A stretch of 38,612 nt of DNA from Candidatus Poribacteria bacterium (GTDB lineage: Bacteria; Poribacteria; WGA-4E; WGA-3G), in assembly GCA_022394755.1 (NCBI GenBank), contig JAGFCA010000012.1:1-38612 (forward strand), read 5' to 3'. Under the pieces are notes generated by a model. It did no database searches. It saw only the letters and a program-made list of their open reading frames with translations, and was not told where the DNA came from. The position numbers and the translations under genes were made by a program. Shown in pieces: positions 8,994 to 17,393 of this stretch. Numbering within the stretch: position 1 is the first letter of the stretch; each line of letters opens with the position of its first letter.

Positions 8994-9022
8994 TTGACAT
9001 TTACGAATCGACTAACTAAAAT
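8994..9022 (+). promoter_or_regulatory. Sigma-70-like promoter of the FmdB gene
   Basis: A perfect TTGACA (8994-8999) and TAAAAT (9017-9022) are separated by exactly 17 bases. The TTG of the -35 is in frame with the FmdB gene and could be mistaken for a start codon. Its role as a -35 supports translation from ATG 9072. Confidence 0.65.
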
Positions 9023-9071
9023 TTATCAAAACAATCCCTTTTTATCAATGAATAAATGGAGTAAGGTTAAT

Positions 9072-9380
9072 ATGCCTACATATGACTATAGATGTCTTGA
9101 ATGTGAAACAGAATTTGAGAAGTTTCAAGGCATCACAGAAGATCCAATAGAAGAATGTCCCGAATGTAATGGAAAAGTAAAAAGACTTATTGGTGCAGGT
9201 GCAGGTCTAATCTTCAAAGGTTCAGGTTTCTATATCACAGATTATCGAAGCGATGGATATAAAGAATCCGCTAAGAAAGATAAGAATACACCATCCAATA
9301 AATCTGAGAAAAAGGATAAGAATGATAAAAAGTCTGATAATAGTAGTGATTCGAAAAAAGAGTCAAGTGCTTCAGACTAA
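9072..9380 (+). CDS. FmdB-family zinc ribbon protein
   Basis: This is a small protein of 102 residues. The N-terminal 45 residues are the FmdB/CxxC_CxxC_SSSS ribbon: MPTYDYRCLEC with C8 and C11, then CPEC with C29 and C32, which should bind one zinc. FMDB was named as a putative regulator of the formamidase operon, but for most members the role is unknown. After FKGSGFYITDYRS comes a low-complexity tail of Lys, Ser, Asp and Asn with no fold visible. The ATG at 9072 is preferred over an upstream in-frame TTG. It has AAGG five bases before it, and the TTG belongs to the promoter. It is followed by a CDF metal exporter on the same strand. Confidence 0.88.
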   Translation: MPTYDYRCLECETEFEKFQGITEDPIEECPECNGKVKRLIGAGAGLIFKGSGFYITDYRSDGYKESAKKDKNTPSNKSEKKDKNDKKSDNSSDSKKESSASD

Positions 9381-9437
9381 TGTAAGACTAATAATCTAAG
9401 AAGTTTCATATATATTGTTTATACTTCAGGATACAAA

Positions 9438-10379
9438 TTGCATAATCATAATGACCACAATCACTCTCATCACCATAAAGACCATACTCACCAACATCAT
9501 CTTCAAAAAAAGTTCAAGATAGCAATCATTGTTACATTTTGTGTTTTTTTAGGAGAACTGATTGGAGGAATTTGGACTGGAAGTCTTGCTTTATTGAGTG
9601 ATGCTGCCCATGTGTTGTCTGATGCAATATCTCTTCTAATTAGTTGGTTCGCAATATATCTATCTACACGACCAGCGACTTCATTTAGAACCTACGGTTA
9701 TCATAGAACAGAGGTATTTGCAGCATTCTTAAATGGGGTCACGCTCATTGTAATAGCAATCTGGATTTTCTATGAAGCATATCATAGATATTTATCTCCT
9801 AATGAGATCAAAGTAACCGGAATGTTCATTGTTGCTTGTATTGGATTTGTTGCTAATTTAATTATTCTATGGCAATTACATGGAGAAAGTCATGGGAACC
9901 TAAATGTTCGTAGTGCTGTACTTCATGTTATTGGAGATACATTGTCCTCTGTTGCTGTTGTAGTCGGTGGAATAGTAATTCTCTATACTGGATGGATGGC
10001 AATTGATGCAATATTGAGTGTACTTATTGGAATCATAATATTGATAAGTGCGATCAATGTAACGAAGGAAGCAGTATATATTCTTCTTGAGAATTCTCCA
10101 CGCAACGCTGATGCAGACACAGTTGCCGAACACCTATGTAATTTGGATACAGTTAAGGAAGTGCATGATATGCACGTATGGTCATTGTGTTCGAATTATA
10201 GTGCATTGAGTGCACATATAGTTATTCATGAACAAACATTACTACCCTATGATCAAATTCTCAAACAGATCAACTCCGAACTTATTCAGCGTTTTGGTAT
10301 ACACCACACTACTCTTCAACTTGAGAATGTTGCATGTTCACAAGAAACGAACCTATTGTGTAATGCACAACACACATAA
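9438..10379 (+). CDS. Cation diffusion facilitator (CzcD/ZitB-like metal exporter)
   Basis: This 313-residue inner-membrane antiporter exports Zn2+, Co2+ or Cd2+ in exchange for protons. The first 21 residues are very His-rich, a probable metal-sensing tail. Six membrane helices follow. The metal site is H58/D62 in SDAAHVLSDA of helix 2 and H163/D167 in LHVIGDTLSS of helix 5. This His-Asp pairing in both helices is typical of zinc-selective members. A C-terminal cytoplasmic domain begins near 220 (VKEVHDMHVWSLCS). The start is TTG at 9438 with AGGA upstream. No nearer in-frame ATG keeps the His-rich tail. It is 57 bases after the FmdB gene and converges on the ferritin-like gene 12 bases away. 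Confidence 0.93.
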   Translation: MHNHNDHNHSHHHKDHTHQHHLQKKFKIAIIVTFCVFLGELIGGIWTGSLALLSDAAHVLSDAISLLISWFAIYLSTRPATSFRTYGYHRTEVFAAFLNGVTLIVIAIWIFYEAYHRYLSPNEIKVTGMFIVACIGFVANLIILWQLHGESHGNLNVRSAVLHVIGDTLSSVAVVVGGIVILYTGWMAIDAILSVLIGIIILISAINVTKEAVYILLENSPRNADADTVAEHLCNLDTVKEVHDMHVWSLCSNYSALSAHIVIHEQTLLPYDQILKQINSELIQRFGIHHTTLQLENVACSQETNLLCNAQHT

Positions 10380-10391
10380 GTATCTTTCCAA

Positions 10392-10967
10392 TTAAATATG
10401 TTCCTCTTTCAACCTATGTGCTTTTCGTATTAAAGCAGTATCTTTTGAAAACTGCTGGGTTGCTTTGACTAAACCATCAACATGAGCAACCATATCCTTT
10501 TCAATTTGGACTATCCGGGATAATAAGTAAGGTTGATTGCTTTCACGAATTGCTTGTCTGATAATTGACAATAAGTACATATATATAGTATCTGCTTCAC
10601 CGCCTTCAATGGCAATTGCAATTTCAAAAGCCTCATCTAAGGATATTCTACCACCATCTACCTTCGTTTCATGTTTCTGTAATGCATTTGTAATTTCTTG
10701 AATAGAAACATCAGGAAATGGAGGTAAGTCAGATGTATGGTTTTTTTCATCCTGAGATATAGGATGATTAATACCGAAGGTATCAATACATAATGCGCGT
10801 CCAAAATCTACGAGGATATAATGTTGCCATTCCTCTGTACTCATTCTTTCCCAAAAACGGGCAATACGTTCATCAACATCCCCTAATAATAGAGATAATG
10901 ACGCATATAATTTTGCTTGTCGTAATTCAAGGTCTTTAGTAATTTCAAACAGGTCTTCTAATGTCAA
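10392..10967 (-). CDS. Ferritin-like / rubrerythrin-like diiron-fold protein
   Basis: This 191-residue, mostly helical protein is not assigned to a named family. Helix 1 carries E14 (LELRQAKLYASL). Helix 2 has the ExxH pair E46 and H49 in STEEWQHY. The second half has an acidic stretch IAIEGGEAD (E121, E124) and IEKDMVAH (E156, H162). This spacing fits a four-helix bundle with a diiron site, as in rubrerythrin, but without the rubredoxin ribbon. The start is TTG at 10967 with GAGGA upstream. It lies 47 bases after an oxidoreductase gene on the same strand and may share its transcript. The role, oxygen or metal handling, is inferred from the fold only. Confidence 0.6.
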   Translation of the reverse strand: MTLEDLFEITKDLELRQAKLYASLSLLLGDVDERIARFWERMSTEEWQHYILVDFGRALCIDTFGINHPISQDEKNHTSDLPPFPDVSIQEITNALQKHETKVDGGRISLDEAFEIAIAIEGGEADTIYMYLLSIIRQAIRESNQPYLLSRIVQIEKDMVAHVDGLVKATQQFSKDTALIRKAHRLKEEHI

Positions 10968-11014
10968 TTTATTTCCTCAGCATATTCAATTCAATTGTAT
11001 TCTACATTGCTTAT

Positions 11015-12052
11015 CTACATGTCCAACGGTAATGTAATAGTATTTCCAGAATTCATGCTACGGGTAACTGCTTCTGTAAATTCCATGTATTTAACCCCAG
11101 TTTCAAAATCAGTATGGGTTATTACTTCCTTTCCACGGATTGCGTTAACAAATTCCTCTTCGACTCTCCATTCACCTTCATCTTCTTTTGGTATATCAAT
11201 CACTCTCAATTGATCATCATTCTTTTGTCCACCAAACAGTTTGTTTTCTGAGAATCTTAATGTTCCATCACTTCCGAATATAATTGCCTCAGGTTGTCCA
11301 ACTAATCCTGTAACAGAAGATATTTGCATGTGTAATTGTGCACCACATGTAAGATCACCGATTACATCAATATGTTCAGGAATTCTTACGGATTTCATGA
11401 TTCCTTCAGATGTTGGTCGAATTTTTACATAAGTCTTACCCATTGCCACAATCTTTGTAGCTTCCCCGACCCATCGCATAATGGCTTCATACCATATTCC
11501 CATACTCATGATATTCATTCCACTCAGATCTATATCCTGTCGCCATTGAATTTCAGAATCTGTGTCAAGAAAATTACCACCTGCACGTACTTCAATTGCA
11601 AGGATGTCGCCAACATATCCTTCAGCTATGAGTCTTTTTATAGTTTTGTCAACACGAAGAGTCATGGGTGATGGTACAATCTGAGCAATAATTTCTGGTT
11701 TACGTCGTGATAGTATACGCATGGCATGTGCTTCACGTGCATTCATTGCCATACGTGCTTCACACATAACATGTTTATTCGCCATTAATGCAGCAACAGT
11801 TGTTCGACAATGCATATAAGGCCAGGTCCCAATGACAATAGCATTAGTATCATTGTCATTAATTACATCTTTCCAACTATCATATATCTTTGATATACCA
11901 AACTGATCCGCAACAACTTGTGAGGATTCTCTGCTTCTATTACAAACACCAACTATCTCCACACCATCAATTGCTTTTAAACCTGGAATATGTCGGGATT
12001 TGGTGTTTCTTCCTGCCCCTATAATACCAATTTGAATAGGTTGTGATGCCAC
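11015..12052 (-). CDS. Gfo/Idh/MocA-like protein lacking the catalytic Lys and His
   Basis: The 345 residues have an N-terminal Rossmann domain (GIIGAGRN, 9-16) and a C-terminal domain of this superfamily. The E-K-P motif that supplies the catalytic lysine reads E98-A99-R100 (VMCEARMAMN). The usual GxH region reads MSMGIWYEAIMRW, with Trp or Tyr where the His should be. Both catalytic positions therefore look lost, while the dinucleotide loop is kept. It may bind NAD(P) without acting as a standard dehydrogenase, or it may use a different mechanism. The start is GTG with AAAGGAG seven bases upstream. An ATG between them is out of frame. It is followed by the ferritin-like gene. Confidence 0.8.
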   Translation of the reverse strand: MASQPIQIGIIGAGRNTKSRHIPGLKAIDGVEIVGVCNRSRESSQVVADQFGISKIYDSWKDVINDNDTNAIVIGTWPYMHCRTTVAALMANKHVMCEARMAMNAREAHAMRILSRRKPEIIAQIVPSPMTLRVDKTIKRLIAEGYVGDILAIEVRAGGNFLDTDSEIQWRQDIDLSGMNIMSMGIWYEAIMRWVGEATKIVAMGKTYVKIRPTSEGIMKSVRIPEHIDVIGDLTCGAQLHMQISSVTGLVGQPEAIIFGSDGTLRFSENKLFGGQKNDDQLRVIDIPKEDEGEWRVEEEFVNAIRGKEVITHTDFETGVKYMEFTEAVTRSMNSGNTITLPLDM

Positions 12053-12376
12053 TCATGAACTCCTTTAAATAGGAAACTAATAATTTCTAATCATACCAGA
12101 TTATGAGCAACCTGTCAAGGATTAGATTGACTTGAGGTATGAATAGTTTTTGTTACTATAAGTGTAATTTAAGGATTGACGTTTGTTATTCTGATACTTT
12201 TTCACAATCATAAGGTCTGAGCAGCAGGAACTTAATACACTGTAAACTATATCAGTTTCTCAGCATTGATTCTGACGATGATCAACAAGGTAATTAAGAA
12301 AATTACTTGAGCCTAACTCATAAATCAAATAATTGGAAGATTCTTGGATCTTACCATGCAACATATATTGATACAA

Positions 12377-12400
12377 CGGGTGAGGGAACCCACCCCTACG
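12377..12400. repeat. Degenerate GTAGGGG-GGGTTCCC intergenic repeat
   Basis: Read on the minus strand this begins CGTAGGGGTGGGTTCCC. GGGTG at 12378-12382 and CACCC at 12391-12395 can form a short hairpin. Related scraps occur at 15939-15962 and 36339-36366. The GC-rich islands stand out in an AT-rich background. Confidence 0.45.
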
Positions 12401-12521
12401 AAAGAGGAATTAACTAAAAACTCACGATTCGTATTTATGAGATATGCTGCAGATGAAATATACCACCCAAATTGTCATCTCTGTGAACAACATATTTACA
12501 TAACCACATAATCAAAGATAT

Positions 12522-12550
12522 TTGATTAACACATTATTTTGTGGTAAAAT
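12522..12550 (+). promoter_or_regulatory. Sigma-70-like promoter of asd
   Basis: TTGATT (12522-12527) and TAAAAT (12545-12550) are spaced by 17 bases. The predicted start of transcription near 12557 leaves a leader of about 26 bases, too short for an attenuator. Confidence 0.55.
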
Positions 12551-12582
12551 TATTCAAAAGGTTAACTTTGAGGTAAAAAGAA

Positions 12583-13581
12583 ATGAATGAGAGTTATCGT
12601 GTTGCGATTGTCGGAGCAACAGGGGCAGTTGGCAACACTATGTTGGAACTACTCGAAGAACGTTCCTTCCCAATTAGTAGTTTAAAACTATTGGCATCCC
12701 ATCGATCAGCGGGTGAAGTCCTTACATTTAAAGGTACACATATCACCATAGAAGAATTAACACACGATTCCTTTGATGATGTTGATGTTGTGTTTTCTTC
12801 TGCTGGGGGATCTGTGAGTCTTGAATTTATTCCAACAGCAGTTGAAAAGGGTGCTTTGGTCATTGATAATACCAGTGCATTTCGTATGGATGAAAATACG
12901 CCATTGGTTGTACCTGAAGTCAATATGGATGCTGCCAAAAAACACAATGGTCTTATTGCCAATCCGAATTGTTCTACCATCCAGATGATGGTCGCATTAA
13001 AACCTATCTATGATGCAGTTGGAATAAAAAGGATCGTTGTCTCCACATATCAGAGTGTTTCAGGGAAGAGTGGACGTGCAGTGACTGAATTGGTTCAGCA
13101 GACAACTGAAGCATTGGAAGGGAAACCAATTACACTTGATAGATTTCCTCATCAGATGGCTTTCAATGTAGCATTTGATTGGCCCTTTACAGATAGTGGT
13201 GATAATGAAGAGGAACTAAAAATGGTTAACGAAACACATAAGATTCTCTCTGATGATTCAATTGGAGTTTCCGCGACGACAGTTAGAGTTCCAGTTTTCT
13301 TTGCTCATTCTGAATCAATAAATGTTGAGACACATAAAAAACTCACACAAGCAGAAGCACGTGAAATCTTATCAGATGCACCAGGATTAGAATTACTTGA
13401 TGATCCTGAGAATTACCAGTTTCCACTTGCAATTGATGTTGCTGGTAAAGATGATGTCTATGTTGGTCGTATCAGAGAAGATCACTCAATTGATAATGGG
13501 TTAAATTTGTGGGTCGTTGCAGATAATTTACGTAAAGGTGCAGCATTGAATGCAATTCAAATTGCTGAACAACTCCTGTAG
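12583..13581 (+). CDS. asd: Aspartate-semialdehyde dehydrogenase
   Basis: This 332-residue NADPH enzyme reduces aspartyl phosphate to the semialdehyde, the branch point to lysine/diaminopimelate, threonine and methionine. The NADP loop GATGAVG is at 11-17. Catalytic Cys130 lies in ANPNCSTIQM, and the active-site His242 in VFFAHSE. Length and motif order are normal for the Gram-negative-type enzyme. GAGG precedes the ATG and a clear promoter lies just upstream. The next gene, methylthioribose kinase, also touches methionine metabolism and lies 113 bases on, possibly in the same transcript. Confidence 0.96.
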   Translation: MNESYRVAIVGATGAVGNTMLELLEERSFPISSLKLLASHRSAGEVLTFKGTHITIEELTHDSFDDVDVVFSSAGGSVSLEFIPTAVEKGALVIDNTSAFRMDENTPLVVPEVNMDAAKKHNGLIANPNCSTIQMMVALKPIYDAVGIKRIVVSTYQSVSGKSGRAVTELVQQTTEALEGKPITLDRFPHQMAFNVAFDWPFTDSGDNEEELKMVNETHKILSDDSIGVSATTVRVPVFFAHSESINVETHKKLTQAEAREILSDAPGLELLDDPENYQFPLAIDVAGKDDVYVGRIREDHSIDNGLNLWVVADNLRKGAALNAIQIAEQLL

Positions 13582-13694
13582 CAACTCATCTCAATAATCA
13601 ATACCAACATTGATTATATTTCTCATTTGATCTGTTATTGATGTAAGTCTTTTGATATACAGTGGTTTTGTTGCACAAGAGAAGATAATATCTG

Positions 13695-14828
13695 ATGGAA
13701 TTAAGAAGAGAAAACATCTCCCAATATCTTCGAGAACACTTGTCAGATATCGACCTTTTTGATAAAGACACCCAGATAGATGCAATAGAAATTGGAGATG
13801 GTAATCTGAATTATGTTTACCGGGTTTTTGATACTTCAAACCCGGTACGTTCTATTGTATTGAAGCAAGCACCACCTTATATCAAGATTTTAGGTCCTGA
13901 TTATCCATTACCACCTGAACGTCTTACTTTTGAATACCAAGCATTAAAAACCTTTACTGAATTCACAAGTGATACTATACCAATCTTATATTATTTCGAC
14001 AATGAGTCTGCAATTCTGGCGATGGAAGATCTACAAGAATACAGACTATTACGAGATGAACTGATTGAAGGTCATGTAAATCCATCAATTCCAATGAAAA
14101 TTGGACGGTTTATGGGTATTGTACATAGTCATACCTATTTTAGAAACCTTGATAATAAAACAGTCCAGGAATATAAAAACAAATTTGATAATAGCATAAT
14201 GCAGGAAATTACTGCAGATTATGTTTTCACTCTCCCTTTTACTCAACATGAAACCAATTTTTATACTGAGGGGTTAAAAACAGTAGTTGAACAACTCAAA
14301 TCTGATGAATTATTCCTACAACAGACGTATGAATTAAAGAGTAAGTTCCAGAATGAACAACAAGGGTTAACCCACGGAGATCTTCATACCGGCAGTATTA
14401 TGGTATGTGGAGAATCTGCGAAAGTAATTGATTCAGAATTTGCTTTTTATGGACCAGTGGGGTTTGATGTTGGATTATTTTGGGCAAATTACCTTTTATC
14501 CTATTACTCGCATACCGATAATAGTGATGTTCAATCTCAGATAAAAGCTTCAATCATAGATTCTTGGCAGACATATACTGAAGAATTTAGGACTACCAAC
14601 TCTATAAATGAACAAATATTACAAGATATTTTTCATGAATCAGTTGGATTCGCTGGAATGGAGATGTTACGACGTATCGTTGGTGCAGCACATGTAAAAG
14701 ATATTGAGAATATCGAAAATGAAGAACGTAAAATAATAATAGAAACTGCTATACTAAAGTTTGCCAAAACGATTGTATTAGAACATCAGAATATAACCAC
14801 TATTCATGAACTGATTGATATTTTATAG
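13695..14828 (+). CDS. mtnK: 5-Methylthioribose kinase
   Basis: This 377-residue kinase of the aminoglycoside phosphotransferase fold phosphorylates methylthioribose at C1 in methionine salvage. The family-specific nucleotide loop is GDGNLN (34-39). The catalytic HGDLHTGSI block starts at H227 with D229, and the metal Asp is D246 in VIDSEFAFYG. MEDLQEYRLLR near 110-120 and RRIVGAAHV near the end are also diagnostic. The partner isomerase mtnA and the later salvage steps are not in this window. The ATG has a purine-rich AGAGAAG upstream but not a strong Shine-Dalgarno. It lies between asd and a DnaJ-like gene, all on the plus strand. Confidence 0.92.
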   Translation: MELRRENISQYLREHLSDIDLFDKDTQIDAIEIGDGNLNYVYRVFDTSNPVRSIVLKQAPPYIKILGPDYPLPPERLTFEYQALKTFTEFTSDTIPILYYFDNESAILAMEDLQEYRLLRDELIEGHVNPSIPMKIGRFMGIVHSHTYFRNLDNKTVQEYKNKFDNSIMQEITADYVFTLPFTQHETNFYTEGLKTVVEQLKSDELFLQQTYELKSKFQNEQQGLTHGDLHTGSIMVCGESAKVIDSEFAFYGPVGFDVGLFWANYLLSYYSHTDNSDVQSQIKASIIDSWQTYTEEFRTTNSINEQILQDIFHESVGFAGMEMLRRIVGAAHVKDIENIENEERKIIIETAILKFAKTIVLEHQNITTIHELIDIL

Positions 14829-14879
14829 ACTAATTTCAATGCTACATATACTTACAAAAAGGTATTATCCTGTTAAATT

Positions 14880-15752
14880 ATGAGAGACTACTACGAAATT
14901 CTCGGTGTGAATCGAAACGCTTCTGCAGATGAAATTAAAAAGGCTTACCGTAAATTAGCGGTTAAATATCATCCTGATAAAAATCCTGATGATAAGACAG
15001 CTGAAGAAAGATTTAAAGAAGCATCTAATGCATATTCGGTTTTATCCGATCCAGAAAAGCGTCGTGTATATGATACCCGTGGGCATGCAGGTGTACATGG
15101 TATGGGGTTTGAAGGCTATACCAATGTTAACGACATCTTTTCAAATATCAATCTAAACGACCTATTTGGTCGAAATGTATATGGTGGTGGCGGTGGATTT
15201 GATGAGGTATTCGGTGATATTTTTGGTCCACAACACAGAACCACACGTACATATCGGGGACGCGATCATAAGGTAAATCTAACAATACCTTTTGAAGATT
15301 CAGTACTTGGTGCTACTAAAGAGGTAACAATACAAGGGAAAAATATTAATATCAAAATACCAGCAGGTATTAAAGATGGACAGACACTTCGTATCCGTGG
15401 ACAAGGTGAATCTCTGGGTGCTGGACCATCAGGTAATCTCTTGGTAAAAATATCGGTCAATCCGCATCCAACAATAACACGTGATGGACTGGATTTAGTA
15501 ACTGAGGTAAAAGTTCCAATGACCACCGCTGCATTAGGTGGAACAGTTCGTGTTAACACATTATCTGGTGATGTGGATTTAAAGATTCCACCTGGATCAC
15601 AACCTGGAAATCAATTAAGAATACGAGGTCAAGGGGTTATTGATTCATCCGCTCGGACAGGGGATTTACGTGTTAAACTCATTGTGGAAATACCTGAGTC
15701 TTTATCAAAAAAACAGAAGGACTTATTAAAGAAACTTCAAGAGACTCTATAG
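14880..15752 (+). CDS. DnaJ-class co-chaperone (CbpA-like, no zinc finger)
   Basis: This 290-residue Hsp40 works with DnaK. The J domain is residues 1-70 with the HPD tripeptide at 31-33. A Gly/Phe-rich linker, including [15 protein letters not shown], runs to about 122. Two beta-sandwich substrate-binding domains follow directly. The four CxxCxGxG zinc repeats of canonical DnaJ are absent, making this a class B J-protein like CbpA. The C-terminus [10 protein letters not shown] is typical. The ribosome site is weak: an AAAGG lies about 17 bases before the ATG. It follows mtnK by 51 bases. Confidence 0.92.
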   Translation: MRDYYEILGVNRNASADEIKKAYRKLAVKYHPDKNPDDKTAEERFKEASNAYSVLSDPEKRRVYDTRGHAGVHGMGFEGYTNVNDIFSNINLNDLFGRNVYGGGGGFDEVFGDIFGPQHRTTRTYRGRDHKVNLTIPFEDSVLGATKEVTIQGKNINIKIPAGIKDGQTLRIRGQGESLGAGPSGNLLVKISVNPHPTITRDGLDLVTEVKVPMTTAALGGTVRVNTLSGDVDLKIPPGSQPGNQLRIRGQGVIDSSARTGDLRVKLIVEIPESLSKKQKDLLKKLQETL

Positions 15753-15938
15753 GAATTTTACTATATTTGAATTGAGTTTAGATTTTTCATTATACTAAGG
15801 AATTCAATGGAATGGATTTCATTACTTAATGAGAGCTTAAATAACGACTTGTTCCAGCTAACTAATTGTTATTTTATATTCGCGTAGATCCGATCTTATG
15901 TTATACCATTTTTATAAGTAATGTCTCATTAAAAGAGT

Positions 15939-15962
15939 CGGGAACCGGAGATCCCTCCTACC
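15939..15962. repeat. Degenerate GTAGGAG intergenic repeat
   Basis: On the minus strand this reads GGTAGGAGGGATCTCCGG and continues TTCCCG. The internal GGGA/TCCC can pair. It resembles the scraps at 12377-12400 and 36339-36366 in the GTAGG core and the GG-rich then TTCCC or TTACC end. Confidence 0.45.
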
Positions 15963-16025
15963 AAAAAACAGAGCACGAAATAAAGTCAGAATGTAAATAA
16001 ATCAATTGAAAATGGTATTATAAAC

Positions 16026-16044
16026 ATTCCGTCCCTACAGGACT
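16026..16044. repeat. Short GTCC-CTAC-AGGAC hairpin repeat
   Basis: ATTCCGTCCCTACAGGACT contains GTCC and GGAC arms around a CTACA loop. It has the look of the small dispersed hairpins common between genes in planctomycete-like and Bacteroidetes genomes. Only one copy is seen here. Confidence 0.35.
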
Positions 16045-16172
16045 CAAGAACATCAAAATTAATGAATGATATACATACCAATTTTTTTCATGTGTAATAT
16101 TGGTTACTAAAAGTTGTTTAGCATAACTCGTTTAAATATTCATAATCAACCTAATACTCATAAGGAGAATTA

Positions 16173-17360
16173 ATGATTTCACTTTCAGAACGGAGCAAAA
16201 ACGTAACCCCCTCTTCAACTTTAGCAATAACAGCAAAAATCAATGCCATGATCGCTGATGGAGTTGATGTTGTAAAATTCGGTGCTGGTGAACCAGATTT
16301 TGATACACCAGAATATATTAAAGCTGCTGCTATCACTGCACTTGAGGATGGTTTTACAAAATATACCCCTGTTCCCGGAACACCAGAACTAAGAGAAGCT
16401 ATTGTTGAAAAATATCAGAGAGATAACGGTTTAAGTTATTCTACATCAGAAGTCATAGTTTCCTGTGGGGCTAAACATACTCTGTATAATATCATGCAAG
16501 CGATTTGTGATCCGGGTGATGAAGTCATCTTCGCTGCTCCTTACTGGGTAAGCTACCCACAACAGATTAAGTTAGCAGGAGCAGTGCCACATATAATTGA
16601 AACGACTGCAGAACAGAATTTCTGTATGCAGGCAGATGAAATTGAAGCAGCAATAAATTCCAATACAAAAGCAATTCTTATCAACAGTCCAAGTAATCCT
16701 ACGGGTACGACTTATGATGTGGAAAACCTCAAACAGATAGCGGAAATTGCTGTAAAAAATGAGGTATATCTCATTTCTGATGAAATCTATGAAGCATTAT
16801 TATATGACGGAGCTACTCATCAAAGTCCTGCTTCTTTCAACGAAGAAACAAAAGCAATTACATTTGTCGTAAATGGTGTTTCAAAAGCCTATTCAATGAC
16901 AGGTTGGCGTATAGGGTATACCGCTGGACCAGAAGATGCAATCTCCGCTATGTCTCGTATACAATCACATAGCACATCAAATCCTACCTCTATTGCTCAA
17001 AAGGGTGCAGTCGCTGCTTTAAATCAGCCACAGGATGCTGTTGAAGAGATGCGAAAAGCGTTTGAAGAACGCCGGAACATTATATGTGAACGGTTTGATG
17101 ATATTGAAGGTGTAAGTTACGTCAGACCTCAAGGTGCATTCTATATTTTCCCTGATTTCTCTGACCATTATGGGAGAACACTTGATGGCAAAAAAATTGA
17201 AGGTTCAATGGATATTACGGATTATTTGTTAGCTTCTGCTGGTGTTGGGGTTGTTCCTGGTGATGGGTTCGGTGCTGACAAGAATCTACGTCTATCATTT
17301 GCTACATCACTAACCGAAATTAATCGTGGATTAGATCGTATCCATGACGCATTGAAATAA
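16173..17360 (+). CDS. Class I aminotransferase (aspartate/prephenate aminotransferase type)
   Basis: This 395-residue PLP enzyme of fold type I moves amino groups between aspartate and 2-oxoglutarate or related keto acids. The PLP lysine is K238 in NGVSKAYSMTGWRIGY. Upstream are SPSNPTG (172-178) and SDEIYE with the pyridine-binding Asp and Tyr. The substrate-carboxylate Arg is in NLRLSFATS near the end. The pattern fits the Ib subgroup shared by many thermophile-type aspartate and prephenate aminotransferases, and the two cannot be separated by eye. A strong AAGGAG lies just before the ATG. The sulfatase gene follows 33 bases downstream, so the two may share a transcript although functionally unrelated. 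Confidence 0.93.
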   Translation: MISLSERSKNVTPSSTLAITAKINAMIADGVDVVKFGAGEPDFDTPEYIKAAAITALEDGFTKYTPVPGTPELREAIVEKYQRDNGLSYSTSEVIVSCGAKHTLYNIMQAICDPGDEVIFAAPYWVSYPQQIKLAGAVPHIIETTAEQNFCMQADEIEAAINSNTKAILINSPSNPTGTTYDVENLKQIAEIAVKNEVYLISDEIYEALLYDGATHQSPASFNEETKAITFVVNGVSKAYSMTGWRIGYTAGPEDAISAMSRIQSHSTSNPTSIAQKGAVAALNQPQDAVEEMRKAFEERRNIICERFDDIEGVSYVRPQGAFYIFPDFSDHYGRTLDGKKIEGSMDITDYLLASAGVGVVPGDGFGADKNLRLSFATSLTEINRGLDRIHDALK

Positions 17361-17393
17361 AAATCCATTATCAATTCAAAGGGAGATATTATC

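Larger units (their letters stand above)
12053..12582. other. Intergenic region with repeat scrap and asd promoter
   Basis: This 530-base gap lies between divergent genes. I see no ORF or RNA gene. It holds a GC-rich scrap at 12377-12400 (listed separately) and the asd promoter at its right end. Confidence 0.5.
15753..16172. other. Intergenic region with repeat scraps
   Basis: This 420-base gap lies before the aminotransferase. A possible promoter (TTGAAT at 15767, 18 bases, TATACT at 15791) opens it. Two GC-rich repeat scraps lie at 15939-15962 and 16026-16044. I found no stable RNA gene. A 26-codon ORF at 15807-15887 is considered and rejected elsewhere in this report. Confidence 0.45.

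Noticed and set aside
12053..12582. Search for tRNA, riboswitch or leader peptide before asd
   Set aside because: No cloverleaf or TTCGA arm was seen, and the predicted leader is only about 26 bases.
15807..15887. 26-codon ORF after a possible promoter, considered as a second leader peptide
   Set aside because: The predicted transcription start would lie inside its ribosome site. It is not enriched in any one relevant amino acid, and no terminator with a U tract follows.
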